Positions 44,670 to 53,861 are shown, numbered from the stretch's first letter. The stretch: DNA of 59,294 nt from Galactobacter sp. (GCF_022712295.1 NZ_JALAGT010000131.1:1-59294), one strand, 5' to 3'. The notes: a model not told the origin generated them from the letters alone. A program made the numbers and translations.

Positions 44670-45179
44670 ATGGGTCATCGACAGGCAACAGCGCGGCGTC
44701 GCGCTGAGGTGCCGGTCGAGGCAACGTCTTCCCAGGACAACCCGTGGCTCGGAATCGCGATGAGATCGGGTCTGGTGACCCTCGGTGCCGGCCTGGTGGT
44801 CAGCGTGATCGGAGCGCTGACGAGCGGAACCTCCGGGTTCGTCTCCTCCCTGGCCGCCATGCTCGTGGTGGTGCTGTTCTTCGGCATCTCCCTGGTCGTG
44901 GCCGCCTACGTTGGCCACAAGGCACCCAAGGCCATCATGAGTTCCTTCATGGTCACCTACATCGTGAAGGTGATCGGGTTCGGCGCCCTGCTGCTCATTC
45001 CACGTGACCCCGCCTGGTTCTCCCGACTCTGGATCACCGTCTCCGCAGTGACCTGCGTGTTGGTCTGGCAGCTCGTGGAGGTCTACCTCTTCTCCAGTCT
45101 CAGACTGCAACTCTTCGATGACGCACCCCAGCAGGGCAGCGCCACCGGTGCAGCCCACGCCAGAACCAAGGAGGCCTGA
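44670..45179 (+). CDS. atpI: ATP synthase protein I-like membrane protein
   Basis: A 169-residue protein with a hydrophilic N-terminus and four membrane helices (about residues 30-50, 56-82, 91-107 and 113-135), in the usual place of atpI ahead of atpB. AtpI proteins help assemble the c-ring or carry ions in other bacteria; sequence conservation is low, so position carries most of the weight. GGAGG lies before the ATG. Its end supplies the AAGGAGG site for the next gene. Confidence 0.8.
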   Translation: MGHRQATARRRAEVPVEATSSQDNPWLGIAMRSGLVTLGAGLVVSVIGALTSGTSGFVSSLAAMLVVVLFFGISLVVAAYVGHKAPKAIMSSFMVTYIVKVIGFGALLLIPRDPAWFSRLWITVSAVTCVLVWQLVEVYLFSSLRLQLFDDAPQQGSATGAAHARTKEA

Positions 45180-45181
45180 AC

Positions 45182-45424
45182 ATGGCAGAGAATCAACCGG
45201 CCTGGATGTCGCAAGAACTCACGCCCGGGAAGATGTACCTGAACTACATCATTGCCGGAGTGATCTTCCTCGGTTTGGTAGGCTTTGTCGTGGGTCTGAT
45301 GGTGCACCAGAGCTGGGTCCTGTACGTCGGGATCGGCCTCGGTGTCGTGGTCGGGGCCCTCCTGGCCAGGATGCACGTGGCAGCCCAAGAACGGGACCAC
45401 GCGAAGACGGTGAAGGATTCATGA
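45182..45424 (+). CDS. Small two-helix membrane protein in the atp operon
   Basis: An 80-residue protein with two hydrophobic helices (about residues 20-41 and 45-63) and charged ends. AAGGAGG overlaps the end of atpI, and it lies between atpI and atpB. It could be an AtpZ-like partner of AtpI in c-ring assembly, but I see no motif that settles this. Confidence 0.7.
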   Translation: MAENQPAWMSQELTPGKMYLNYIIAGVIFLGLVGFVVGLMVHQSWVLYVGIGLGVVVGALLARMHVAAQERDHAKTVKDS

Positions 45425-45500
45425 CCGAAGCTAAGTTCACCGCGCAGGTGCGGGTTATCCCCCTGCGTGTGTCAGCAACTGACAGCAGAGAGGAAAAGCG

Positions 45501-46307
45501 TTGATCGCGCTTGCGCAACCGAGCGTCGCTTCAGGCGACGAATTCACGCCTCCCACCCTGGAGGACCTCCACCTCCCCGAGATCCTCCCCTGGAATGCAG
45601 AATACGGCACCGGCTTCGGCAAGCAGATGCTCCTGGTACTGCTCATCGTCGTCGTGGTGGCCTGGTTCCTGGTCGCCACCGCGCGTAAGCGCAAATTGGT
45701 GCCGGGCAAGTTCCAGTTCGCCGGTGAGATGGCTTACGGCTTCGGCCGCAACATCAGCAAGGACATGCTGGGCGAGAAGGACTTCCGTAAGTTCACTCCG
45801 CTGCTGACCTCGCTGTTCCTCTTCATTCTGCTCGGCAACCTGATGGGTTCACTGCCCTTCTTCCAGGTTCCCGTCACCTCCCATGTCGGTACCGCCTATG
45901 CACTGGCCGGCATCGTCTACCTGTACTGGCTGTACCTGGGCTTCAAGACCCACGGCTTCAAGTACTTCAAGGTGCTGCTGATGCCCTCCGGCGTCCCGCC
46001 GGTCCTCTATATCGTGGTGATCCCGATCGAGTTCCTCTCGAACCTGATCGTGCGTCCCATGACCCACTCCCTCCGACTCTTCGCAACGATGCTCTCCGGG
46101 CACATGATCGTCGCGCTGACCGCTACCGCCATGAGCTTCATGTTCACCCAGCTGGGTGAATGGTGGGGCTACCCGATCGGTTCGCTGATCTTCATCGGCG
46201 GTCTGGCCATGTACCTGTTCGAGATCTTCATCCAGGTGCTGCAGGCCTACGTGTTCGCGCTGCTGACGGCCGTGTACATCCAGGGCTCCATCGGCGAGGC
46301 CCACTGA
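45501..46307 (+). CDS. atpB: ATP synthase Fo subunit a
   Basis: A 268-residue membrane subunit that forms the proton half-channels against the c-ring. The essential Arg (near residue 191) lies in MTHSLRLFATMLSGH, and the last helices contain FEIFIQVLQAYVFALL. TTG at 45501 is the only reasonable start, with AGAGAGG a few bases upstream; TTG may restrain its rate relative to subunit c. The 76 bases before it hold no gene. Confidence 0.95.
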   Translation: MIALAQPSVASGDEFTPPTLEDLHLPEILPWNAEYGTGFGKQMLLVLLIVVVVAWFLVATARKRKLVPGKFQFAGEMAYGFGRNISKDMLGEKDFRKFTPLLTSLFLFILLGNLMGSLPFFQVPVTSHVGTAYALAGIVYLYWLYLGFKTHGFKYFKVLLMPSGVPPVLYIVVIPIEFLSNLIVRPMTHSLRLFATMLSGHMIVALTATAMSFMFTQLGEWWGYPIGSLIFIGGLAMYLFEIFIQVLQAYVFALLTAVYIQGSIGEAH

Positions 46308-46416
46308 CCCGGACCAACTGGTCCACCCAAGAACCTCCCCTGTTCACCACGACGGGGGTCATTCACCCGCCCTGTCCACCGGGAAGAAGCCCCGGGGACA
46401 TCGTGAAAGGAAAACA

Positions 46417-46629
46417 ATGGAAATCTCCGGCTCCCTCAACGCCATCGGTTACGGCCTCTCCGCCATCGGCGGCGGCATCGGCGTGGGTCTCGTCTTCGCG
46501 GCCTTCATCCAGGGTGTTGCCCGCCAGCCCGAGGCACAGCGCGTCCTGCAGCCGCTGGCCTTCCTGGGTCTGGCCTTCACCGAAGCCCTCGCCATCCTCG
46601 GCCTGGTGTTCGCCTTCGTCTGGTCCTGA
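46417..46629 (+). CDS. atpE: ATP synthase Fo subunit c
   Basis: A 70-residue hairpin protein that forms the rotating ring. The polar loop ARQPE is at 35-39 and the proton-carrying Glu56 lies in LAFTEALAI. No extra polar ligands for Na+ are seen, so a proton ring is expected. AAAGGA lies before the ATG. The 109-base gap after atpB contains GGACCA/TGGTCC (46312-46325), a small hairpin that may stabilise or process the mRNA for this high-copy subunit. Confidence 0.97.
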   Translation: MEISGSLNAIGYGLSAIGGGIGVGLVFAAFIQGVARQPEAQRVLQPLAFLGLAFTEALAILGLVFAFVWS

Positions 46630-46710
46630 TCCTCACTCAGGCCGGTTCGAGTAGTACAAGCCGGCCCACGTGATTCAGTCCCAACGCAGATACAGAAAGA
46701 CGGGTGAAAC

Positions 46711-47256
46711 ATGGACAACGCAGTCATCTTGGCAGCTGAGGGCGCAAACCCCCTGATGCCGAACTGGTGGGAGGTGCTCGTCACCCTCGTCGGCTTCCTG
46801 ATCCTGCTGTTCATCGTCGCTAAGGTCGCCGTGCCGATGTTCGAGAAGACCTTCGCCGAGCGCACCGCCGCCATCGAAGGTGGCATCGAAAAGGCAGAGG
46901 CCGCACAGGCCGAGGCCAACGCAGCACGCGACGCCTACAAGCAGCAACTCAACGACGCGCGCACCGAGGCCGGTCGCATCCGTGAGGAGGCTCGCTCCGA
47001 AGGAGCCGAGATCCTGGCGGAAGCCAAGGCCAAGGCTTCCTCCGAGGCCGCACGCATGACCGAACAGGCACAGACCGCCATCGCAGCAGAACGCGTCGCC
47101 GCACAGGCCTCGCTGCGCTCCGAGGTCGGATCCCTGGCCACGGACCTGGCGTCCAAGATCGTGGGCGAGGCCCTCGATGACGACGCTCGCTCCGCCCGCG
47201 TCGTCGACCGTTTCTTGGTCGACCTCGAGGCCCAGCAGGCAGGTGCAGCGAAGTAA
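46711..47256 (+). CDS. atpF: ATP synthase Fo subunit b
   Basis: A 181-residue stator subunit. One membrane helix (about 19-41) is followed by a long Ala/Glu/Arg-rich coiled coil that holds the F1 head still. It is an ordinary b subunit, not the b-delta fusion of mycobacteria. The last base of its stop codon is the first base of the atpH start (TAATG). Confidence 0.95.
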   Translation: MDNAVILAAEGANPLMPNWWEVLVTLVGFLILLFIVAKVAVPMFEKTFAERTAAIEGGIEKAEAAQAEANAARDAYKQQLNDARTEAGRIREEARSEGAEILAEAKAKASSEAARMTEQAQTAIAAERVAAQASLRSEVGSLATDLASKIVGEALDDDARSARVVDRFLVDLEAQQAGAAK

Positions 47257-48065
47257 TGGCAGCAACGACGAGTGAGTCACAGGCCGCGGCCGAGTCACGC
47301 CTCGAAGAGGTCCTGAGCGGGGCAGATCTGTCCCTCTCCCAGGAACTGTTCGATGTGCTCGGCCTCCTGGACGCGAACGCCAGCCTGCGTCGCGCCCTGA
47401 CCGATCCTTCCCGCGATGCCGAGGCCAAGCAGGGTCTCGTCACGCAACTGATCGGATCCAAGGTCGGCGCAGCCACGCTCAACGTGGTGAACGCGCTGGT
47501 CGCTTCCCGCTGGAGCAACGAACGCGATCTCGGCGACACGCTGGAGCACCTCGCGGCCCTCGCGGCCGTAGCGGTGGCAGAGCGGGACGGGGCCGACGGC
47601 CTCGACGCGCTGCAGGCACAGCTGCTCGGGTTCGTGGACCTGGTCAAGGCGGACCACGACCTGTTGTGGGCCTTCGAGGATCGCTCCGCGACGGCCCAGG
47701 CCAAGGCAGAGTTGGCGACCACGCTGGTCCCCAACGCTACCGAGGCCGCTCGCTCGTTGATCACGCGGGCCGTCACGGACCCTCGTGGCCTCCGCCCCAC
47801 CGACCTGGTGGAGCGATTCGCACAAGTGGCAGCGCGTCGCCAGCGCCGGTGGATCGCCACCGTCAGCGCAACCCGTCCGCTGACCCAGGAGCAGGCTGAC
47901 CGGCTGCTGGCCGGACTCAACGCCCTCTACGGCCGAGAGCTTCGCCTCAACGTGGTCATCGACCGTACCCTCGTGGGCGGTCTTCGCGTGGAGGTCGGGG
48001 ACGAGGTCGTGGATGCCACGGCAGCCACCCGCCTTGCCGAACTGCGCCGCCGCATGGCCGGCTGA
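47256..48065 (+). CDS. atpH: ATP synthase F1 subunit delta
   Basis: A 269-residue stator subunit joining b to the top of F1. It is about 90 residues longer than E. coli delta, a common actinobacterial form with an extra N-terminal part. The C-terminal LNVVIDRTLVGGLRVEVGDEVVD-like region is the conserved end. Translationally coupled to atpF. Confidence 0.93.
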   Translation: MAATTSESQAAAESRLEEVLSGADLSLSQELFDVLGLLDANASLRRALTDPSRDAEAKQGLVTQLIGSKVGAATLNVVNALVASRWSNERDLGDTLEHLAALAAVAVAERDGADGLDALQAQLLGFVDLVKADHDLLWAFEDRSATAQAKAELATTLVPNATEAARSLITRAVTDPRGLRPTDLVERFAQVAARRQRRWIATVSATRPLTQEQADRLLAGLNALYGRELRLNVVIDRTLVGGLRVEVGDEVVDATAATRLAELRRRMAG

Positions 48066-48134
48066 CGCAGCCTCGGGCACACAAGCGACACATACACAGA
48101 CTGAATTACGAACTTTAGAGCTTAGGAGACGCAG

Positions 48135-49772
48135 ATGGCCGATCTGACCATCAATGCAGACGACGTCCGCAGCGCCCTCAACGCCTTCGCCGAGTCCTAC
48201 ACCCCGGATTCTGCCCAGCGCGTGGAGGTCGGCCACGTGGTCACCGCTGCCGACGGCATCGCTCACGTCGAGGGCCTGCCCTCTGTCATGGCGAACGAAC
48301 TGGTCCGTTTCGAGGACGGCACCCTGGGCCTGGCTCAGAACCTGGACCGCCGCGAAATCGGTGTCATCGTCCTCGGTGACTTCGAAGGGATCGAAGAGGG
48401 ACAGGAGGTGCACCGCACCGGCGAGGTTCTCTCGGTGCCGGTCGGTGACAACTTCCTCGGCCGAGTCGTGGACCCGCTGGGTAACCCCATCGACGACCAG
48501 GGCGAGATCGTCGCCGAGGGCCGCCGCAACCTGGAACTGCAGGCACCCACGGTGACGCAGCGCCAGTCCGTCGGCGAGCCCCTGCAGACGGGCCTGAAGG
48601 CCATCGACGCCATGATCCCGATCGGTCGCGGTCAGCGCCAGCTGATCATCGGTGACCGCCAGACCGGCAAGACCGCCATCGCGATCGACGCCATTCTGAA
48701 CCAGCGCGACAACTGGGCCACGGGTGACGTCACCAAGCAGGTGCGCTGCATCTACGTGGCCGTGGGCCAGAAGGCCTCCACCATCGCCTCCGTGAAGGAG
48801 ACCCTGGAGGAGCACGGCGCCATGGAGTACACCACCATCGTGGCCTCCCCGGCCTCCGATGCTGCCGGCTTCAAGTACCTTGCCCCCTACGCGGGCTCGG
48901 CCATCGGCCAGCACTGGATGTACGGCGGCAAGCACGTCCTCATCATCTTCGATGACCTGTCGAAGCAGGCCGAGGCCTACCGCTCCGTGTCCCTGCTGCT
49001 GCGCCGCCCGCCGGGACGCGAGGCCTACCCGGGTGACGTCTTCTACCTGCACTCCCGCCTGCTGGAGCGTTGTGCAAAGCTCTCCGACGAGCTCGGTGCC
49101 GGCTCCATGACCGGTCTGCCGATCATCGAGACCAAGGCCAATGACGTCTCCGCGTTCATTCCCACGAACGTCATCTCCATCACCGACGGCCAGATCTTCC
49201 TGCAGTCGGACCTCTTCAACGCCAACCAGCGTCCCGCTGTGGACGTGGGTGTTTCCGTGTCCCGCGTGGGCGGCGCCGCTCAGGTCAAGGCCATGAAGAA
49301 GGTTGCCGGTACCTTGAAGATCGACCTGGCGCAGTACCGCGACATGCAGGCCTTCGCCATGTTCGCCTCCGACCTGGATGCCGCTTCCAAGCAGCAGCTG
49401 ACCCGTGGTTCCCGACTGATGGAGTTGCTGAAGCAGGGCCAGTACAAGCCCTACGCGGTCGAGGAGCAGGTTGTCTCCATCTGGGCCGGTACCAAGGGCC
49501 ACCTGGACGAGGTCCCGGTGGAGGACGTGCTGCGCTTCGAGGGCGAGTTCATTGACGCGCTGCGTCGCCGCACCTCGGTGCTGACCACCATTGCCCAGAC
49601 GGGCAAGCTGGAGGACGACACCGTGGCAGCCCTCGAGTCCACCGTGGAAGAGGTCAAGGCCGGCTTCTTCGGCAAGGGCGATGACCACCTGGTGGCCGCG
49701 GGCCACGAGGAGTTCAACGCCCTCGGCGACGAGGACGTTGCCCAGGAACAGATCGTCACGCAGAAGCGCTGA
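48135..49772 (+). CDS. atpA: ATP synthase F1 subunit alpha
   Basis: A 545-residue non-catalytic nucleotide-binding subunit. Walker A GDRQTGKT is at about 173-180 and SVSRVGGAAQ near 374 carries the arginine finger. The C-terminus is extended by about 30 residues compared with E. coli, as in other actinobacteria. TTAGGAGA lies before the ATG, 69 bases after atpH. Confidence 0.98.
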   Translation: MADLTINADDVRSALNAFAESYTPDSAQRVEVGHVVTAADGIAHVEGLPSVMANELVRFEDGTLGLAQNLDRREIGVIVLGDFEGIEEGQEVHRTGEVLSVPVGDNFLGRVVDPLGNPIDDQGEIVAEGRRNLELQAPTVTQRQSVGEPLQTGLKAIDAMIPIGRGQRQLIIGDRQTGKTAIAIDAILNQRDNWATGDVTKQVRCIYVAVGQKASTIASVKETLEEHGAMEYTTIVASPASDAAGFKYLAPYAGSAIGQHWMYGGKHVLIIFDDLSKQAEAYRSVSLLLRRPPGREAYPGDVFYLHSRLLERCAKLSDELGAGSMTGLPIIETKANDVSAFIPTNVISITDGQIFLQSDLFNANQRPAVDVGVSVSRVGGAAQVKAMKKVAGTLKIDLAQYRDMQAFAMFASDLDAASKQQLTRGSRLMELLKQGQYKPYAVEEQVVSIWAGTKGHLDEVPVEDVLRFEGEFIDALRRRTSVLTTIAQTGKLEDDTVAALESTVEEVKAGFFGKGDDHLVAAGHEEFNALGDEDVAQEQIVTQKR

Positions 49773-49773
49773 C

Positions 49774-49818
49774 CCTCGGAACATGGGGCGGGTCCACCAG
49801 GATCCGCCCCCTCCGAGG
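49774..49818 (+). promoter_or_regulatory. Intercistronic hairpin between atpA and atpG
   Basis: CCTCGG pairs with CCGAGG and, inside, GGGGCGG pairs with CCGCCCC. The distal arm overlaps the start of the atpG Shine-Dalgarno site (GAGGAGG). It may slow translation of gamma or mark an mRNA processing point. Confidence 0.5.
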
Positions 49819-49832
49819 AGGAAAGGACATCC

Positions 49833-50720
49833 ATGGGAGCCCAGATCCGGGTTTACCGCCAGAAGATCGCATCGACGTCGTCGATGAAGAAGATCTTCAA
49901 GGCGATGGAGCTGATCGCTACCTCGCGTATCGGTAAGGCGCGTGGCCGTGTGGCCGCGTCGTTGCCCTACGCGAAGGCCATCACTCGCGCCGTTTCCGCC
50001 GTCGCTTCTCAGTCCGAGGTCGATCACCCGCTCACTCGTGAGCCGGAGTCCGTGACTCGCTCCGCTGTGGTCATCTGCACCTCAGACCGTGGTTTGGCGG
50101 GTTCGTACTCCGCCAACGTGTTGAAGGAAGCGGAAGAGCTCATCACCAGGCTCACCGAGGCGGGCAAGCAGGTCGACGTCTACCTCTACGGCCGCAAGGC
50201 GGAGGCATACTTCGAGTTCCGCGAGCGCAGCTTCAAGCAGGTGTGGACCGGTTCCACTGATGAGCCGGTGTTCGAGACCGCCAAGGAGATCGGTGCCAAG
50301 GTCCTCGAGGCCTTCAACACCGAGACCGCGGCAGGCGGCGTTGACGAGATCCACCTCGTGTACACGCAGTTCAAGTCCATGGTGCTGCAGGAACCCGCCG
50401 TGGTTCGCCTGCTGCCCCTGGAGGTCGTCGAGGAGAAGGTCACCGAGACTACCAGCGAGGTGCTGCCGCTCTACGAGTACGAGCCCGAGGCGGAAGAGGT
50501 GCTAGACGCACTGCTTCCCCGCTACATCGACTCGCGCGTCTTCGCGGCTCTGCTGCAGTCCGCGGCCTCCGAGCTGGCAGCACGCCAGCGCGCCATGAAG
50601 ACCGCCGGAGACAACGCCTCCGACCTGATCGAGAAGTACACGCGACTGCGCAACAACGCCCGCCAGGCGGAGATCACGCAGGAACTGACGGAGATCGTGG
50701 CCGGCGCGGATTCGCTCTGA
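49833..50720 (+). CDS. atpG: ATP synthase F1 subunit gamma
   Basis: A 295-residue central rotor shaft. The N-terminal helix (IRVYRQKIASTSSMKKIFKA) and the C-terminal helix (TRLRNNARQAEITQELTEIV) form the coiled coil that turns in the alpha3-beta3 ring. ATG has GGAGGAAAGG upstream and sits just after the intercistronic hairpin. Confidence 0.96.
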   Translation: MGAQIRVYRQKIASTSSMKKIFKAMELIATSRIGKARGRVAASLPYAKAITRAVSAVASQSEVDHPLTREPESVTRSAVVICTSDRGLAGSYSANVLKEAEELITRLTEAGKQVDVYLYGRKAEAYFEFRERSFKQVWTGSTDEPVFETAKEIGAKVLEAFNTETAAGGVDEIHLVYTQFKSMVLQEPAVVRLLPLEVVEEKVTETTSEVLPLYEYEPEAEEVLDALLPRYIDSRVFAALLQSAASELAARQRAMKTAGDNASDLIEKYTRLRNNARQAEITQELTEIVAGADSL

Positions 50721-50823
50721 CCGTCATTCGTCTGAACAAGCGTTTCGCGTGTAGCGGCGCAGCCCGAACCAGGTTCGGGACCAAGAAGCACACGCAGCCA
50801 AACCCCTAAGTGAAGTGAGAGAG

Positions 50824-52278
50824 ATGACTGCTCAAGTTACCGAAGCGGGGACGACCGCGACGCCGGGTGCCACCGGCCGCATCGCCCGCGTCATCGGCCC
50901 GGTCGTCGACGTCGAGTTCCCGGCGGACGCGATTCCGGCTATCTACAACGCGCTGACCACCGAGGTCACGCTCAACGGTGCCAAGCGCACCATCACCTTC
51001 GAGACCAGCCAGCACCTCGGCGACAACCTGGTGCGCGCTATCTCCCTGCAGACCACCGACGGACTCGTCCGCGGCGCCGTGGTGCAGGACTCCGGTGCAC
51101 CGATCTCCGTTCCGGTCGGCAAGGAAGTCAAGGGGCACATCTTCAACGTGCTCGGCGATTCCCTCGACGTGCCGATCGAGGAAGTCGGCGTCCAGGAGCG
51201 CTGGCCCATCCACCGCAAGCCCCCGCACTTCTCCGAGCTCGAGGGCTCCACCGAGATGCTGGAGACCGGCATCAAGGTGATCGACCTGTTGACCCCCTAC
51301 ATCAAGGGCGGCAAGATCGGCCTGTTCGGCGGCGCAGGCGTGGGCAAGACCGTGCTCATCCAGGAGATGATCACGCGTGTGGCCCGCAACTTCGGCGGTA
51401 CCTCCGTGTTCGCCGGTGTCGGCGAGCGTACCCGTGAGGGTAACGACCTCTGGGTCGAGATGGACGAGGCCAACGTGCTCAAGGACACCGCCTTGGTGTT
51501 CGGTCAGATGGATGAGCCGCCGGGAACGCGTCTGCGCGTGGCCCTGTCCGGTCTGACCATGGCGGAGTACTTCCGCGATGTCGAGAAGCAGGACGTGCTG
51601 TTGTTCATCGACAACATCTTCCGCTTCACGCAGGCCGGTTCCGAGGTGTCCACGCTGCTGGGCCGTATGCCCTCCGCCGTGGGTTACCAGCCCAACCTGG
51701 CAGACGAGATGGGTCTCCTCCAGGAGCGCATCACGTCCACCAAGGGGCACTCCATCACGTCGATGCAGGCCATCTACGTTCCTGCTGACGACTACACCGA
51801 CCCGGCGCCGGCCACCACGTTCGCCCACTTGGACGCAACGACGGAGCTCTCCCGTGAGATCGCCTCGCGTGGTCTGTACCCGGCAGTGGATCCGCTGACC
51901 TCGACATCGCGCATCCTCGACCCGCAGTACGTGGGCCAGGAGCACTACGACACCGCTGTGCGCGTGAAGCAGATCCTGCAGAAGAACAAGGAACTGCAGG
52001 ACATCATCGCGATCCTCGGTGTGGACGAGCTCTCGGAAGAGGACAAGATCGTCGTCTCCCGCGCACGCCGCATCCAGCAGTTCCTGTCGCAGAACACCTA
52101 CACGGCCATCCAGTTCACTGGTGTCGAGGGTTCCACCGTGCCGATCAAGGACACCGTGGAGGGCTTCAACGCCATCTGCAACGGCGACTTGGACCACGTT
52201 GCCGAGCAGGCGTTCTTCAACGTCGGTGACATCAACGACGTGCTGCGCGCCTGGGACAAGATCCAGAAGGAATCCTGA
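50824..52278 (+). CDS. atpD: ATP synthase F1 subunit beta
   Basis: A 484-residue catalytic subunit. Walker A GGAGVGKT lies near 170, GERTREGNDL near 204 holds the catalytic Glu, and LLFIDNIFRFTQAG near 259 is Walker B. ATG 50824 is chosen over a GTG at 50815. The gap after atpG contains a CCCGAACC/GGTTCGGG hairpin (50763-50779). Confidence 0.98.
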   Translation: MTAQVTEAGTTATPGATGRIARVIGPVVDVEFPADAIPAIYNALTTEVTLNGAKRTITFETSQHLGDNLVRAISLQTTDGLVRGAVVQDSGAPISVPVGKEVKGHIFNVLGDSLDVPIEEVGVQERWPIHRKPPHFSELEGSTEMLETGIKVIDLLTPYIKGGKIGLFGGAGVGKTVLIQEMITRVARNFGGTSVFAGVGERTREGNDLWVEMDEANVLKDTALVFGQMDEPPGTRLRVALSGLTMAEYFRDVEKQDVLLFIDNIFRFTQAGSEVSTLLGRMPSAVGYQPNLADEMGLLQERITSTKGHSITSMQAIYVPADDYTDPAPATTFAHLDATTELSREIASRGLYPAVDPLTSTSRILDPQYVGQEHYDTAVRVKQILQKNKELQDIIAILGVDELSEEDKIVVSRARRIQQFLSQNTYTAIQFTGVEGSTVPIKDTVEGFNAICNGDLDHVAEQAFFNVGDINDVLRAWDKIQKES

Positions 52279-52280
52279 TC

Positions 52281-52547
52281 ATGTCTCAGCTCGACGTCGA
52301 GGTCGTTGCCGCCGACCACCACGTGTGGGCCGGTCAGGCTCGTCGCGTCAACGCGTTCACCGTGGGAGGCGACATCGGCGTGCTGCCGGGTCACACCCCG
52401 GTGCTCTCGCTGCTGGCGGCCGGTCGTGTGGAGATCGAGCCCCTCGAGGGCCCGCGCGTTCACATCAAGGCAGACGGGGGTTTCCTCTCCGTCGATTCCG
52501 ATCGGGTGACCATCGTGGCCGACGACGCCGAACTGGCGCAGGCCTGA
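52281..52547 (+). CDS. atpC: ATP synthase F1 subunit epsilon, short form
   Basis: An 88-residue epsilon subunit that keeps only the N-terminal beta-sandwich (GDIGVLPGHTPVLSLL is its hallmark). The C-terminal two-helix domain, which in E. coli (about 139 residues) inhibits ATP hydrolysis, is absent. The reading frame ends cleanly two bases after atpD plus 88 codons, so this is not an evident frameshift. Other actinobacteria also have short forms. Confidence 0.93.
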   Translation: MSQLDVEVVAADHHVWAGQARRVNAFTVGGDIGVLPGHTPVLSLLAAGRVEIEPLEGPRVHIKADGGFLSVDSDRVTIVADDAELAQA

Positions 52548-52563
52548 CGGAACCGATACGCCC

Positions 52564-52998
52564 GTGCATTGGTACGTCCTCGTCGGTCTCGTTGCTGCGG
52601 TGGTGGCCATCGCAGCCGGACTGACGGGGGCGTTCCTGATGCGCAGGCATCAGCTGCGCTCCATGCTCGGCACGTTCGAGTGCGAGTTGCAGCGGGGGGA
52701 GTCCACCAGCTGGCGCTCCGGCATCTGCAAGTACAACGACCACAGCCTGGAGTTCCTGAAACTGTGGTCGCTGTCCCCGCTGCCGGCACTCACGATGACG
52801 AGGACCAGCCTGGAGATCGTCGGTCGGGACATCACGGAATCCGAGGAGGACTCCGCTGACGACGACCGCGACATGATCGTGGATCTCGACACCGATGTCG
52901 GTCGGGTTCGGTTGGGTCTCAGCTACGCGGCCTACACCGGGCTCTCCGCCTGGATCGAGGCCGGACCGGTTGCCGGTGTCGGTACCTGGAGGCAGTAG
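52564..52998 (+). CDS. DUF2550 single-pass membrane protein
   Basis: A 144-residue protein with one N-terminal membrane helix (about 4-27) followed by a basic RRHQLRS and a cytoplasmic beta-rich domain. This is the DUF2550 family found directly after atpC across actinobacteria. Its job is unknown; the constant position suggests a link to the ATP synthase or the membrane. GTG start 16 bases after atpC with no strong Shine-Dalgarno site. Confidence 0.85.
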   Translation: MHWYVLVGLVAAVVAIAAGLTGAFLMRRHQLRSMLGTFECELQRGESTSWRSGICKYNDHSLEFLKLWSLSPLPALTMTRTSLEIVGRDITESEEDSADDDRDMIVDLDTDVGRVRLGLSYAAYTGLSAWIEAGPVAGVGTWRQ

Positions 52999-53023
52999 CC
53001 GCTCACATCTTCACTTCAGTACG

Positions 53024-53063
53024 GCGAGGGCCCCGGAACCGTTCACGGTTCCGGGGCCCTCGC
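53024..53063. terminator. Strong bidirectional terminator after the atp operon
   Basis: A perfect 17-base stem (GCGAGGGCCCCGGAACC and its complement) closes a six-base loop. Flanking ACTTCAG and CTGAAGT can extend it. It lies between the convergent DUF2550 and nucS genes and serves both. Confidence 0.88.
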
Positions 53064-53079
53064 TGAAGTTGTTCAATGC

Positions 53080-53775
53080 TCAGAAGAGCCTGTACTCGGC
53101 GTCGTCGACACCGCGCATGGCATCGTAATCCAGAACCAGGCACTCGATGCCTCGGTCCAAGGCCAGCGTGCGAGCCTGCGGCTTGATCTGCTGCGCAGCG
53201 AAGACTCCGCGGACCGGAGCAAGCAGGGGATCGCGATTCAGCAGATCCAGGTAGCGCGTCAGCTGCTCCACACCGTCGATATCGCCGCGGCGTTTGAGCT
53301 CGACGGCCACGCCCATTCCCTCCGCGTCCCGGGCCAGGATGTCCACCGGTCCGATCGCGGTCATGTACTCGCGTCGAACCAGCGTGGTGCCGATTCCGAG
53401 CAGTTCGATCTGTTCGGCGAGCAGCCGCTGCAAATCGGCCTCGACGCCGTCCTTGACCAGACCTGGATCCATACCGAGTTCATGGGCGGTGTCCGAGATC
53501 CGCTCGGTGATGCGGATGGTGAGGTGGTCGTCGTTCTTGGCGGCCTGTACCTGCCACACCTCGGACACCCCTGCAGCGCGGTCGTCCTCGTCGGGCTCCT
53601 CGATGTGCAGGTGAGCGGGTGGGCTCATCCAGTTCAAGGGCTTGTAACTGCCGCCGTCGGAATGGATCAGAACGGAGCCGTCCGCCTTGACCATCAACAG
53701 CCGCTTGGCCAGGGGGAGATGGGCGCGCAGACGGCCCTCGTAGTCCACAGAACACTTCGCGATCACCAAACGCAC
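53080..53775 (-). CDS. nucS: Mismatch-specific endonuclease NucS/EndoMS
   Basis: A 231-residue nuclease that cuts both strands at mismatches and replaces MutS/MutL repair in most actinobacteria. The catalytic residues are visible as Asp145 (GPVDILARD), Glu159 and Lys161 (VAVELKRR). The last residues, DAEYRLF, form a sliding-clamp-binding tail. The GTG start has TAGAAT six bases upstream and no Shine-Dalgarno site, so it is probably leaderless. Divergent from the zinc-ribbon-like gene. Confidence 0.95.
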   Translation of the reverse strand: MRLVIAKCSVDYEGRLRAHLPLAKRLLMVKADGSVLIHSDGGSYKPLNWMSPPAHLHIEEPDEDDRAAGVSEVWQVQAAKNDDHLTIRITERISDTAHELGMDPGLVKDGVEADLQRLLAEQIELLGIGTTLVRREYMTAIGPVDILARDAEGMGVAVELKRRGDIDGVEQLTRYLDLLNRDPLLAPVRGVFAAQQIKPQARTLALDRGIECLVLDYDAMRGVDDAEYRLF

Positions 53776-53781
53776 CGAATC

Positions 53782-53787
53782 ATTCTA
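53782..53787 (-). promoter_or_regulatory. -10 box for leaderless nucS transcript
   Basis: TAGAAT on the minus strand, six bases before the GTG at 53775. The -35 region has no clear match. Confidence 0.5.
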
Positions 53788-53861
53788 AGGGGTTCGGCGC
53801 CTCGGGCCGGCACTCGGCCGATCGTGTGGTGCCGGTGTGTCCATCCAGGGTTCCGGCGGCG

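Noticed and set aside
47295..50027. A 910-codon open frame on the minus strand antisense to atpH-atpA-atpG
   Set aside because: It mirrors three conserved genes exactly; high third-position G+C removes stops from the antisense frame. Composition is repetitive His/Gly/Val/Leu with no motif.
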